DNA from: Caballeronia terrestris
GTDB taxonomy: Bacteria; Pseudomonadota; Gammaproteobacteria; Burkholderiales; Burkholderiaceae
Reading direction: 5' to 3'
Assembly (NCBI RefSeq): GCF_001544515.1
Contig: NZ_FCOL02000025.1
Coordinates: 1-64,000 of the forward strand
Length of the DNA: 64,000 nt
The position numbers were made by a program, and so were the translations under genes. This document shows positions 35,738 to 44,565 of this stretch, piece by piece (positions within the stretch are counted from its first letter, which is position 1; every line of letters begins with the position of its first letter). Below the pieces are notes generated by a model that did no database searches, had not been told where the DNA came from, and saw only the letters and a program-made list of their open reading frames with translations.

Positions 35738-36727
35738 TCAAACCCCCAGCGAAGTCCCATACCCAAACCCCATCCCCGCCAGCCACCTCCGATAAGCCAC
35801 CGACATCCGATCGCACCGCTGATGCAGCTCCGCCGCCGGATCCAGGGGCAAATACTTCGGATATTGCGACTCCACGATCGGCGTGTCCTGCATCAATATC
35901 TCCATATTGAAGTCGTAAAGCTCCTGATCCGAGTGCGCAGTCTCATCCTCGTGCACCGACACGAGCCACGCCCGCGTCTGCTCCCCGCTCACCGGCGACG
36001 CGGCCAGCATGATATGTAGCGCGCCCTGCCCACCCGCCGCCATCTTGGTGAGACTCGCGATCAACGGCCGCTTCACCCGATACGCATACTCGATCAATGC
36101 CCCGCCGCCCTGCCCCGGCAAGCCCGCCGGCTGCCAGAACCGGCACTGCCGCGCGACGAGCCCGTCGTTCGTCTCCGATACCTCGTAATCCGGCACCTCC
36201 GCGAACGAGTGCTCGCCGAGAATTCCCGTGTGCACGAACGGAAAGTGCGCCATATCGAGAAAATTCTCAACGACGCGCGGGGCCGACGAACGCACGTCCT
36301 GCGGCGCGAGATTGATCGTGCGCGCGCCGGCCGTCGCGTATTCGGGGAAGAAATCGAGCGCATACGCCGGCTCGCCGAGACATACCCACACCACGCCGTA
36401 CTTCTCCTCCGCGAGATAGGTCTTCGTACAAGCGCGCTTCGACGGGCGGATCGACGGATTCGACGGAATGTGGAGACACTGCCCTTCGATGTCGTAGCGC
36501 CATCCGTGGTACGGACACGTGATCTGGTCGCCCGCGACCGTCCCGAGGGACAGTTGCGCGCCACGGTGCGGACAGTAGTCGCGCCATAGATGTGCCGTGC
36601 CCGCCGTATCGCGCCACACGACGAGCCGCTCGTCCGCGACGACGAATGCGTACGCGTGATCGGCGAGCACGTCGGCGCTGTTGCAGACGGGGAGCCATTC
36701 GCTGAAAAGCTGGGAATCGTTTCGCAT
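35738..36727 (-). CDS. Rieske-type aromatic ring-hydroxylating or O-demethylating oxygenase, large subunit
   Basis: The protein has 329 residues. The N-terminal Rieske 2Fe-2S domain is intact: CPHRGAQLSLG (residues 52-62) and CPYHGW. The mononuclear iron site shows in the C-terminal domain as NFLDMAHFPFVHTG, with two histidines in D-x-x-H-x4-H. The size fits the VanA/PobA-like short oxygenases, which demethylate or hydroxylate aromatic acids with a separate reductase. No reductase gene is nearby, so the electron donor is unknown. Its stop lies 5 bp from the end of the Abi relic. Confidence 0.87.
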   Translation of the reverse strand: MRNDSQLFSEWLPVCNSADVLADHAYAFVVADERLVVWRDTAGTAHLWRDYCPHRGAQLSLGTVAGDQITCPYHGWRYDIEGQCLHIPSNPSIRPSKRACTKTYLAEEKYGVVWVCLGEPAYALDFFPEYATAGARTINLAPQDVRSSAPRVVENFLDMAHFPFVHTGILGEHSFAEVPDYEVSETNDGLVARQCRFWQPAGLPGQGGGALIEYAYRVKRPLIASLTKMAAGGQGALHIMLAASPVSGEQTRAWLVSVHEDETAHSDQELYDFNMEILMQDTPIVESQYPKYLPLDPAAELHQRCDRMSVAYRRWLAGMGFGYGTSLGV

Positions 36728-36962
36728 GAACGCCTGAAAAGCCTGTAAGAACCTCGCACGTTACGTCCCGAAAGCTTTACAGCGCAAGCGTCCGGCCGAT
36801 AACAAATCCGTCCCGCTCCACACGAGACAGCAAACACAGTAGCGTCTCAAAAAAATGCAGAATATCGCTTCGTCCGATGAGCGCATTTAATAGCCATCGA
36901 GCAGCCATCGGCATCAAAACAAAAGGCCAAGACCCAGACCAAGGGGAGCCAGTAAGGAGCAG

Positions 36963-38048
36963 GTGCAAGAACCCGCGCGCCAGGGGTATGCGTTCGCATG
37001 GTCGGCGCATCGGAATCCCGAGCACGAGCAGGCGACTTTGCGCGTCTGGATGGGTGCGATGGTGCTCGTCGCGTACCTTGCGTACGCGTGGTTTCATCCG
37101 ACGCACGATTCGGCGGAAATGGTGATCTTCGTCGCCGTGTACGTCGCCTACGGGGCCGCGAGCCTGATCGCCGTGCGGACGATGGCCGGCCCGTCGCGCG
37201 TGCGGCTCGTGATCACGACCATCTCGGATCAGGCGCTCGTCGCGGTCGGGATCGCGATCGGCGGGGCGCTCGGCCTGCCGCTGCTGTGGGTCGTGTTCTG
37301 GTTTCTGATCGGATCGGGCTGCCGTTACGGCAAGACGACGCTCGCCGTCTCATGCGCGACGGCGCTAATCGCGATCGCCGCGCTCGCAGGCTGGCAGCCG
37401 TGGTGGCAAGCGAATCGCCCGGCGGCGCTGGGAGTGGCGCTGTCGGTGCTGGGGGCGTCGGTGTATTTGAGCGTGCTCGTCGACCGGCTCGGCAACGCGA
37501 ACCGCGATCTCGCGCGCCAGGCATCGACCGATCCGCTCACCGGCCTGTCGAACCGTTACGCACTGGAACAGACCGTCGGCCGGGCGATGTCGGCGATTTC
37601 CGCCGATGCAGCCGACATGTCCGCGCTGCTCCTGATCGATCTCGACGGCTTCAAGGAAGTGAACGATACCTACGGCCACGCGACCGGCGACCTCCTGCTG
37701 CAAGGCTTCGCCGCGCTTCTCACGCGCCGCATGCGCAAGACGGACACGGTCGCGCGCCTGGGCGGCGACGAATTCATCGTGCTCGCGCGTAACGTGCTGG
37801 ACCGCGCGGCCGTGCTGGCCGTCGCGGACAGCATCCATGCGATGCTCGCCACGCTGACGTCGGTCGAGGACCGCACGGTGCGCGTGTCGGCGAGTGTCGG
37901 CGCGTGCATGATCTACGGCGGCATCGGGGCGCAGCATCGCGACGTCGCGACGCTCATGCGCGCCGCCGACCGCGCGATGTATCGCGCGAAGACGCTCGGC
38001 CAGGGGCAAACCGTCTTCGCCGATGGCGGCGACTTCGAAACAGGCTGA
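36963..38048 (+). CDS. Membrane-bound diguanylate cyclase (GGDEF)
   Basis: The protein has 361 residues from a GTG start preceded by AAGGAG. About five hydrophobic segments occupy residues 25-170. A GGDEF domain follows with STDPLTGLSNR, DLDGFKEVND and the active-site GGDEF at 267-271. An inhibitory-site RxxD (RKTD, 258-261) lies at the right distance, so the enzyme is probably active and feedback-inhibited. It would make cyclic di-GMP and thus oppose motility. It converges on fliA, 20 bp away. An exact sigma-28-like -10, GCCGATAA, lies at 36795-36802, but with no good -35 at the usual distance. Confidence 0.9.
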   Translation: MQEPARQGYAFAWSAHRNPEHEQATLRVWMGAMVLVAYLAYAWFHPTHDSAEMVIFVAVYVAYGAASLIAVRTMAGPSRVRLVITTISDQALVAVGIAIGGALGLPLLWVVFWFLIGSGCRYGKTTLAVSCATALIAIAALAGWQPWWQANRPAALGVALSVLGASVYLSVLVDRLGNANRDLARQASTDPLTGLSNRYALEQTVGRAMSAISADAADMSALLLIDLDGFKEVNDTYGHATGDLLLQGFAALLTRRMRKTDTVARLGGDEFIVLARNVLDRAAVLAVADSIHAMLATLTSVEDRTVRVSASVGACMIYGGIGAQHRDVATLMRAADRAMYRAKTLGQGQTVFADGGDFETG

Positions 38049-38068
38049 AACAGACTAAACGCGCTGTC

Positions 38069-38800
38069 TCAAGCTTCCACGCTCGACCACGATTGCTCGC
38101 GCAACTTCGCGCGCAGCCGGGCGACAGCCTGGCTGTGCAGCTGGCAGACCCGCGATTCGCTCACTTCCATCACCGCGCCGATTTCGCGCAGGTTCAGGCC
38201 GCGTTCGTAATAGAGGCCCATCAGCAGCTTTTCGCGTTCCGGCAGCTTGTCGATGGCTTCGATCAGCGCCGATCGCAGGCTGCCGTCGAGCAGCGCCGAG
38301 AGCGGGTCCGAGCGGTCGACGCAATAGCGGTCGAGGAACGGCTCGTCGTCGGCGGAGCGGTCGAAGTCTTCGTAATAGATGAGCTGGCTGCCGTGCAGGT
38401 CCTGCAGCATCGTCTGGTATTCGTCGAGCGGCATCTTCAGGTGGTCGGCGACTTCCTGCTCGCTCGCCGACCGGCCGAGGTTCTGCTCGACCTTGTGCAC
38501 CGCCGATTCCACCTCGCGCGACGTCTTGCGCATGCTGCGCGGGAGCCAGTCGTTGGCACGCAGCTCGTCGAGCATCGCGCCGCGAATCCGCTGGCTCGCG
38601 TAGGTTTCGAACTGCGCGCCCTGGTCTTCCTTGTAGCGGTTCGCGGCGTCCATCAGACCGATCATGCCGGCCTGGATCAGGTCGTCGAGATCGACGCTCG
38701 CCGGCATCTTGGCGACGAGCTGAAGGCCGAGCCGGCGCACGAGCGGCGCATACCGCGTGAGCACTTCGGATTGCGAGAGCTTGCCTTGGGCGTTGTACAT
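38069..38800 (-). CDS. fliA: Flagellar sigma factor FliA (sigma-28)
   Basis: The sigma factor has 243 residues. Region 2 shows YAPLVRRLGLQLVAKMPAS and DLIQAGMIGLMDAANRY; region 3 shows RGAMLDELRANDWLPRSMR; region 4 shows LPEREKLLMGLYYERGLNL followed by SESRVCQLHSQAVARLR. It directs RNA polymerase to late flagellar and chemotaxis genes. It is the last gene of flhF-flhG-fliA, 19 bp after flhG. Confidence 0.96.
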   Translation of the reverse strand: MYNAQGKLSQSEVLTRYAPLVRRLGLQLVAKMPASVDLDDLIQAGMIGLMDAANRYKEDQGAQFETYASQRIRGAMLDELRANDWLPRSMRKTSREVESAVHKVEQNLGRSASEQEVADHLKMPLDEYQTMLQDLHGSQLIYYEDFDRSADDEPFLDRYCVDRSDPLSALLDGSLRSALIEAIDKLPEREKLLMGLYYERGLNLREIGAVMEVSESRVCQLHSQAVARLRAKLREQSWSSVEA

Positions 38801-38819
38801 CGTGTTCCCCTTTCCTATG

Positions 38820-39746
38820 TCACATCGAGGCCGAGCTGCTCAATTCATGAGCAGCCGGAGCCCCGGCGCGGCGTGCGGCGGTCGATCCGCCGGTCGCGCC
38901 CGTCATTGCTTGCAGTGCTGCCGATCCGTCCGTCAGCTCTCTTGAATTCGCGCGTGAAACCTGCGCCGGCCGCATCGGCCAGTGCAGCAATTCGGCGGCG
39001 ATCTGCCGGTAATCGCGCGAGGCTGCCGTCGCCGGAAACGCTTCCACCGCACAGCGCGCCAGTTCCCGCGCCCGACCGACTCGCGCATCCTCCGCGACGC
39101 AGCCCGCCTGCGTGAGCGCCACAGCGAGATACCGGCTCGCGACGCCCGACAGGTTGTCGAACGCGACGGCGGCATCGGCTGCGTTCTGCACATGGTTCAC
39201 CAGGACGCGAAACTGTCCGATGGCGTGCGCGTAGTGCAGGCGCTTGATGCAGGCGTAAGCCTCGGTGATCGCCGCGGCAGCCGCCCGCGTGACGATCAGG
39301 AAATCGTTCGCCTGCGCCGCGAGCGACGACAGCGCGCCGTTGCGATCGAGCTGTGCATCGATCAGGACGATGTCCGCCGGGCCGTCGAGCAGCGCGCGGC
39401 AATGGGCGGCGTCCTGGCTGATGCGTTCGTCGCGGGGTGCTGCGAGCAGCGAAAACCCGAGCGACGTGCGCGTCACCGCGTCCTGCAAAAAGCGCTTGCC
39501 GGAGATCACCGAGGCGAGCGCGCCGGTATCGTCGTGGCCGAGCATCCTGCTGATCGAGCCGCCGTTCTGCCGCTCGTCGATCACGAGCACGTCCTTCCCC
39601 TGAATCGCCAGCGCCGCGCCGAGGTTCGCTACCGCCGACGTGCACCCTATGCCGGCGGGCGCCCCCGTCACCGCGACCACGCGCGAACCGGCGCGCGTCA
39701 GGAGCCGTCTCAGGCCTTCCGCCTGATCGAGCACGAACTTATCCAA
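38820..39746 (-). CDS. flhG: Flagellar number regulator FlhG (MinD/ParA-like), P-loop degenerate
   Basis: The protein has about 308 residues. The TTG start at 39746 (DKFVLDQAEGLRRLL) is preferred: GAGG lies upstream and the conserved N-terminus begins there. An ATG at 39758 is the alternative. The MinD-like core is recognisable (VVAVTGAPAGIGCTSAVANL and KDVLVIDERQNGG). However, the Walker A region lacks both lysines of the MinD signature KGGxGKT: Ala-Pro replaces the first and Cys the second. The C-terminal 45 residues are low-complexity Ala/Gly/Ser. It overlaps flhF and precedes fliA, as usual for the flhF-flhG pair that sets flagellum place and number. Confidence 0.88.
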   Translation of the reverse strand: MDKFVLDQAEGLRRLLTRAGSRVVAVTGAPAGIGCTSAVANLGAALAIQGKDVLVIDERQNGGSISRMLGHDDTGALASVISGKRFLQDAVTRTSLGFSLLAAPRDERISQDAAHCRALLDGPADIVLIDAQLDRNGALSSLAAQANDFLIVTRAAAAAITEAYACIKRLHYAHAIGQFRVLVNHVQNAADAAVAFDNLSGVASRYLAVALTQAGCVAEDARVGRARELARCAVEAFPATAASRDYRQIAAELLHWPMRPAQVSRANSRELTDGSAALQAMTGATGGSTAARRAGAPAAHELSSSASM

Positions 39747-41454
39747 AGTGAACCTCATGCAGTTCGGTGGAAGCACGCGCGGAAAGCGCGGAGAGCAGTG
39801 CCGGCACTTCTTCGTCCTGCGGCACGAACGGCGATCCGTCGCGCGGAATGCAGAACGCGCTCTTGATCAGGAAACGCTTGGTGGCGACGTACAGGTTTTC
39901 CGGCACCTTCTGACCCGTCGAGACGTAATGCACGGGCAGCTTGTAGCGGATCACGGTGTCGAGCACGCCGCCGAGATTGGTGGCTTCGTCGAGCTTCGTC
40001 AGGATGCAGCCCGCGAGCGGCGGCTGGTCCGGCGTGCTCTGGTACGCCTGCACGACTTCGTTCAGCGTGTCGCCGTGGCTCGTCGCGTTCAGCAGCAACA
40101 GGCGCTGAACCGGATGACCGGCGCCGCAGAGCATCGCGATCTGGTCGGAGACCATGCGGTCGCGCTGGCTCATGCCGATCGTGTCGATCAGGACGATGTG
40201 TTTGTTGCGCAGTTCGGAAAGCGCGAGTTGCAGGTCGGCGCCGTCTTTAACCGCGTGCACCGAGACGCCGAGGATCTTGCCGAAGATGCGCAGTTGCTCG
40301 TGCGCGCCGATCCGGTAGCTGTCGGTCGTGAGGAGCGCCACCTTGCTCGCGCCGAAGCGCATCACGCAGCGCGCGGCGAGCTTGGCGGTGGTCGTCGTCT
40401 TGCCGACGCCCGTCGGGCCCATCAGCGCGAACACGCCGCCGCGCTCCATCAGTGCTTCTTCGCTATCCATCACGGGGAGATTCGATTCGAGCACTTGCTG
40501 AACCCATTCCAGCGCGGCTTCGACGTGCTCCATCTCCGGCATGTTGTCGATGACCATGCGTACCAGTTGCGCCGAGAAACCGGCGGCGAAGAGGCGCTTG
40601 GTCAACGCGGCGTTGGTCGGGCTGCGGCGCTGGCGGTCGCCCCACAGGAGGCCGGCGAAGTGCTCTTCCATCATCCCGCGCATCGACGAGAGTTCGTTCA
40701 TCACCGTATCGTTGACGACCTGCTCCATACGGGCGCGGATCGCTTCCGTGACGGCGGCCGCCGCGCTGGCCGGCAGGCCGGCGAAGGCGCCTTCGGGCGT
40801 CGCTGCGGGTTGCGGCATCGGCGCGGGGGCGATTTTCTGCGCAGCGCGGCGTGCGGCGAGTTGTGCGGCTTCGCGTGCCCAGTCGGGTGTGTCGATCTTC
40901 GGTTGCTGCGGTTGCTGTTGCGCTTGCGCTTGTTCTGTCCTTTCCACCGGCTGTACCGTGACCGGTGCACCGAGGCCGCGTGCGATGGCGGCGGCGGGCG
41001 TCAGGATGCGGTTGGCCGGAGCCGGAGCCGGCGCGGCGGCTTGTTGAGCCACTCGGCGCGCATGCTCGATCAGCCACGGATTCGATTCGGCCATCGTGCG
41101 CGGCGCTTCTTCGACTGCCGCACGACGCTTCGGCGCGGGTTCGCGCTGCGCTTCGGCGAAGTCTTCGTCGTCGTCCGCTTCCGGGTTCGAGCCGAACACC
41201 GACGAGAAGACGTCGCCGCTGGCGTAGGGGTTCATCGGCGTGGCGATGGCTTTTGCTTGCGGTGCCAGCGGCGCGCTGCTTTCTTCAGCCGACGGCGAGA
41301 TGCTCGCCAGATCGCTGTCGGCGACGCTGACGATTTCCACCGTGCCGTCTTCCAGCGTGCGATTCGACAGAACGACCGCATCGGGGCCAAGGGCTTCACG
41401 GACCTGACGCAGCGCGTCGCGGCTTGTGGCGCCTACGAATTTACGAATGTTCAA
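39739..41454 (-). CDS. flhF: Flagellar placement GTPase FlhF (SRP-type)
   Basis: The protein has 571 residues from a TTG start at 41454, giving (M)NIRKFVGATSRDALRQVRE, the standard FlhF beginning, with GGGGG upstream. The middle (about 130-230) is Ala/Pro/Gln-rich and variable. The C-terminal NG domain has the P-loop GPTGVGKTTTTAKLAARC near residue 345, then LLTTDSYRIGAHEQL and IDTIGMSQRD. It marks the pole for flagellum assembly and works with FlhG. It has its own promoter segment, which closely matches that of flhB. Confidence 0.95.
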   Translation of the reverse strand: MNIRKFVGATSRDALRQVREALGPDAVVLSNRTLEDGTVEIVSVADSDLASISPSAEESSAPLAPQAKAIATPMNPYASGDVFSSVFGSNPEADDDEDFAEAQREPAPKRRAAVEEAPRTMAESNPWLIEHARRVAQQAAAPAPAPANRILTPAAAIARGLGAPVTVQPVERTEQAQAQQQPQQPKIDTPDWAREAAQLAARRAAQKIAPAPMPQPAATPEGAFAGLPASAAAAVTEAIRARMEQVVNDTVMNELSSMRGMMEEHFAGLLWGDRQRRSPTNAALTKRLFAAGFSAQLVRMVIDNMPEMEHVEAALEWVQQVLESNLPVMDSEEALMERGGVFALMGPTGVGKTTTTAKLAARCVMRFGASKVALLTTDSYRIGAHEQLRIFGKILGVSVHAVKDGADLQLALSELRNKHIVLIDTIGMSQRDRMVSDQIAMLCGAGHPVQRLLLLNATSHGDTLNEVVQAYQSTPDQPPLAGCILTKLDEATNLGGVLDTVIRYKLPVHYVSTGQKVPENLYVATKRFLIKSAFCIPRDGSPFVPQDEEVPALLSALSARASTELHEVHFG

Positions 41455-41538
41455 GCTTGCCCCCGATGAGGTTTGATTACTTCAATCTTTGCGTTTGAGC
41501 CGCTCGTCTGATGCCGCAGCCCGTTTTCCATTGAAGCC

Positions 41539-41610
41539 ATTATTCCGAATCTCACCGGGTGACTATCTGGCGATAAGGGGCGAGAAAGAGGGGTAATTCG
41601 GGTGATGGGG
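41539..41610 (-). promoter_or_regulatory. flhF class-II flagellar promoter segment (twin of the flhB one)
   Basis: On the minus strand this 72-bp segment matches 18032-18103 ahead of flhB at about 59 of 72 positions without gaps. It holds ACCCGAATTACCCC, CCAGATAGTCACCC and a terminal AATAAT. It ends 85 bp before flhF. Confidence 0.7.
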
Positions 41611-41924
41611 TCGGCGGGGCTTTCCGGCGAGGGGCGGACGGGCGTTCGGTTTGGAATGGGGTTGGAGGTTGCCTCGGCGTTCGGAGGCCGCGGCGCTTGA
41701 GCAGGTTGCCTTGGCGGCTGCGGGCGGTTTCGCTTCAGGCGGCGTTCGAGACGTTTCGGCTGGCGCACGGTCCCCATCTCCTTTCAAGCCGCCCCGGCGA
41801 TCGCCCGGTTCAGGCGGCGCCGCTGACACGCCCGCCTCTGGCTCCGCACCGCCCGGACAGCGTAAGCTGTCAGCTCCCATCCTAAAAATCGCCCCGCGCG
41901 AACCATTCACGGAGACTTCACCGC
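41611..41924. other. GC-rich intergenic region between the flhF promoter and the TPP enzyme gene
   Basis: No gene is recognised in this 314-bp stretch. Its plus strand is dominated by G-rich runs. It should contain the promoter of the following gene; no clear -35/-10 pair was found. Confidence 0.4.
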
Positions 41925-43625
41925 ATGGCGTCCGCTGTCGTTTCTTCCGATTCCCCGCAAACCACCGGCGCGCGACTCGTTGTCGATGCGCTGATCACGC
42001 ACGGCGTCGAGCGCGTCTTTTGCGTGCCCGGCGAGAGCTTTCTCGCCGTCCTCGATTCGCTGCACGACGAAACCAGCCAGATCCACACGATCGTCTGCCG
42101 TCACGAGGCGGGCGCCGCCAACATGGCCGAGGCGGTCGGCAAGCTGACGGGCCGTCCGGGCGTCGCGATCGTCACGCGCGGGCCGGGCGCGACGCACGCG
42201 TCGATCGGCGTACACACCGCCTTCCAGGATTCGACGCCGATGATCCTGCTGATCGGGCAGTGCGCACGCGAACACATGGACCGCGAGGCGTTCCAGGAAA
42301 TCGACTATCGGCGGATGTTCGGGCAGATGGCGAAGTGGGTCGCGCAAATCGACGATCCGCGCCGCGTGCCGGAATACATGAGCCACGCATTTCACGTCGC
42401 GACCTCGGGGCGGCCCGGCCCGGTCGTGCTCGCGCTGCCCGAGGACATGCTGAGCGAAGCCTGCGACGCCGTGCCGGGCGCGCCGCGCTATCAGCGCGTG
42501 GCGGCGGCGCCCGCGCCGGCGCAGATCGAACGGCTCCGGACGATGCTCGCCGAAGCGCAACGGCCGTTCGTGATCGCGGGCGGAAGTGGCTGGACCGAAG
42601 CCGCGACGCAGGATTTCGCGCGTTTCGCCGAGCAATGGCAGTTGCCGGTCGGCTGCGCGTTCCGCTTTCAGGACACGCTGAACAACGAGCATCCGAACTA
42701 CGCGGGCGATGTCGGCCTCGGGATCAATCCGGCGCTCGCCGCGCGCATCCGCGATGCCGATTTGCTCCTCGTGATCGGCCCGCGCCTCGGCGAATCGACC
42801 ACAGGCGGCTACACGCTCCTCGATATCCCGAAGACGAAGCAGACGCTGATCCACGTCCATCAGGGCGCGGAGGAGCTGGGCCGCGTCTATTCCGCCGATC
42901 TGCCGATCGTCTCGGGCATGCCGGAAATCGCGTCGGCGCTCGCCGCGCTCGTGCCGCCCCTGACGATCAACTGGTCAGGCGCCGCTGCCACCGCGCACGA
43001 GGCGTATGTCGAATGGCGCAAGCCGAAACCCATGCTCGGCGACGTGCAACTCGGCGAAATCATGCGCCAGTTGAGCGAGCGCCTGCCGCCCGACTCGATC
43101 ATCACCAACGGCGCGGGCAACTACGCGACCTGGCTGCATCGGCACTATTCGTACCGGCATTTCCGCTCGCAGGTCGCCCCGACGAGCGGGGCGATGGGCT
43201 ACGGCGTGCCCGCGGCGATCGCGGCGAAATCGCTGCATCCGGAGCGCACGGTCGTGGCGTTCGCGGGCGACGGCTGTTTCATGATGTCGAGCCAGGAACT
43301 CGCGACGGCCATGCAATATGCGTTGCCGGTGATTTTTGTCGTCGTGAACAACGCGCAGTACGGGACGATCCGCATGCATCAGGAGCGGCATTACCCAAAT
43401 CGCGTGCACGGCACGGGGCTCACGAATCCCGACTTCGCCGCGTTCGCGCGCGCGTTCGGCGCGCACGGCGAGCTTGTCGCGACGACCGACGAGTTTCTGC
43501 CCGCGTTCGAGCGAGCGGTGGAATCGGGCTTGCCCGCCGTGATCGAGATCAGGATTCCGCAGAACCAGAGCACGCCCGGCGCGACGCTCGATCAGATTCG
43601 CGAGCAAGGCCGGAAGCAGGGCTGA
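41925..43625 (+). CDS. Thiamine-pyrophosphate enzyme, acetolactate-synthase-like
   Basis: The protein has 566 residues and three domains of the TPP superfamily. The N-terminal pyrimidine-binding domain has the catalytic glutamate in VCRHEAGAANMAE. A central FAD/Rossmann-like domain follows. The C-terminal diphosphate-binding domain has AFAGDGCFMMSSQEL and ends its motif in VVNNAQYG. It resembles large subunits of acetolactate synthase or related carboligases and decarboxylases. No small regulatory subunit (ilvN) follows, so it is probably not the biosynthetic isozyme. The true substrate is open. Confidence 0.85.
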   Translation: MASAVVSSDSPQTTGARLVVDALITHGVERVFCVPGESFLAVLDSLHDETSQIHTIVCRHEAGAANMAEAVGKLTGRPGVAIVTRGPGATHASIGVHTAFQDSTPMILLIGQCAREHMDREAFQEIDYRRMFGQMAKWVAQIDDPRRVPEYMSHAFHVATSGRPGPVVLALPEDMLSEACDAVPGAPRYQRVAAAPAPAQIERLRTMLAEAQRPFVIAGGSGWTEAATQDFARFAEQWQLPVGCAFRFQDTLNNEHPNYAGDVGLGINPALAARIRDADLLLVIGPRLGESTTGGYTLLDIPKTKQTLIHVHQGAEELGRVYSADLPIVSGMPEIASALAALVPPLTINWSGAAATAHEAYVEWRKPKPMLGDVQLGEIMRQLSERLPPDSIITNGAGNYATWLHRHYSYRHFRSQVAPTSGAMGYGVPAAIAAKSLHPERTVVAFAGDGCFMMSSQELATAMQYALPVIFVVVNNAQYGTIRMHQERHYPNRVHGTGLTNPDFAAFARAFGAHGELVATTDEFLPAFERAVESGLPAVIEIRIPQNQSTPGATLDQIREQGRKQG

Positions 43626-43703
43626 CCTAAGCTTACGATTCGCTTGCGAACGATTCTCATCGGCAGTAGAGTGTCCGCTCGACAAATATCGAGGAGATGG
43701 CCG

Positions 43704-43967
43704 ATGTTCAAGTTCGTGGCATTGCTGGTGGCGGTTGGTTTTTCGGGCGCGGCGTTCGCAAAGGCCGATTGCACGGCACATCCGAAGAGCGAGTGGATCA
43801 AGGAGGCAGATGCGCGCGCACAGCTCGAAGCGCAGGGCTACAAGATCAAGAAGTTCAAGGTCGATGGCAACTGCTACGAGATCTACGGCCACAACAAGGA
43901 AGGCAAGAAGGTGGAAATCTATTACGACACCAAGACGCTCGCCGTCGTGAAGTCGGAAATCGATTGA
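43704..43967 (+). CDS. Small periplasmic PepSY-domain protein
   Basis: The protein has 87 residues, starting MFKFVALLVAVGFSG at 43704 with GAGGAGAT upstream. A signal peptide ends at AAFAKA. The rest is a single PepSY-like module (IKEADARAQLEAQGYKIKKF, then EIYGHNKEGKKVEIYYD). It is 22 bp ahead of a cytochrome b561 gene, a pairing seen elsewhere that suggests a periplasmic helper of that cytochrome. Confidence 0.85.
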   Translation: MFKFVALLVAVGFSGAAFAKADCTAHPKSEWIKEADARAQLEAQGYKIKKFKVDGNCYEIYGHNKEGKKVEIYYDTKTLAVVKSEID

Positions 43968-43989
43968 ATCGACTGAAGGCCGTAAGACG

Positions 43990-44547
43990 ATGCACGAAGG
44001 CCGCGTGAAAACCTGGGACCTCTGGGTGCGGCTGACGCACTGGACGGTCGCGGGCATCGTCGCGTGGAATCTGTTCGGCCCGACCGATGCAACGCATCGC
44101 GTGCTTGGCTATATCGCAGCGGGGCTCGTCGGGGTGCGCATCGTGTGGGGCTTCGTCGGCACGCGCTACGCGCGCTTCTCGGCGTGGTGGCCGACGCCCG
44201 CGCATCTGATCGACTACGTGCGCTCGCTCGCGCGCGGCAAGCCGATGCATCACCTTTCGCATAATCCGCTCGGCGGCTTGATGGCGATCGCGCTGTGGCT
44301 GCTGATTCTCGCGCTCGGCGTGAGTGGCTGGCTGATGCGCCTCGACGCCTTCTGGGGTGAAGACTGGCCGCAGGAGCTGCATACGATTCTGTCAATCATG
44401 CTGGAACTTTGCGTCTCTGTGCATATCGCGGCGGCGCTCTTGATGAGCGTCTGGACGCGCGAAAACCTGATCGGCGCGATGCTGACCGGCTTCAGGCGGA
44501 GCGTCCCTGAAAACAAAAAGGCCCCGCAGAAACGGGGCCCCTCGTAA
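43990..44547 (+). CDS. Cytochrome b561-family dihaem membrane protein
   Basis: The protein has 185 residues and four predicted transmembrane helices. Candidate haem ligands are the histidines in VRLTHWTVAG, ATHRVLGY and ELHTILSIM plus VSVHIAAALLMS. It probably moves electrons across the inner membrane between quinol and a periplasmic partner, perhaps the PepSY protein encoded just upstream. The last codons overlap a terminator hairpin that serves the convergent livK gene. Confidence 0.88.
   Translation: MHEGRVKTWDLWVRLTHWTVAGIVAWNLFGPTDATHRVLGYIAAGLVGVRIVWGFVGTRYARFSAWWPTPAHLIDYVRSLARGKPMHHLSHNPLGGLMAIALWLLILALGVSGWLMRLDAFWGEDWPQELHTILSIMLELCVSVHIAAALLMSVWTRENLIGAMLTGFRRSVPENKKAPQKRGPS
44511..44539 (-). 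terminator. Terminator of the livK-type gene
   Basis: On the minus strand, GGCCCCG and CGGGGCC form a 7-bp stem with a 6-nt loop, followed by CTTTTTGTTT. It lies inside the 3' end of the convergent cytochrome b561 gene. Confidence 0.85.
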
Positions 44548-44565
44548 AACACTCGCAGCAAAAAC

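Noticed and set aside
35069..36900. An integrated element using tRNA-Arg as attachment site.
   Set aside because: No direct repeat of the tRNA 3' end and no integrase gene were found downstream; only the Abi relic is present.
41451..41540. A short minus-strand frame (MASMENGLRHQTSGSN...) ending in TTGA overlap with the flhF start.
   Set aside because: Its first ATG lies in the proposed -10 box, it has no ribosome site, and its codon use is not like neighbouring genes. A leader peptide cannot be excluded, but support is poor.
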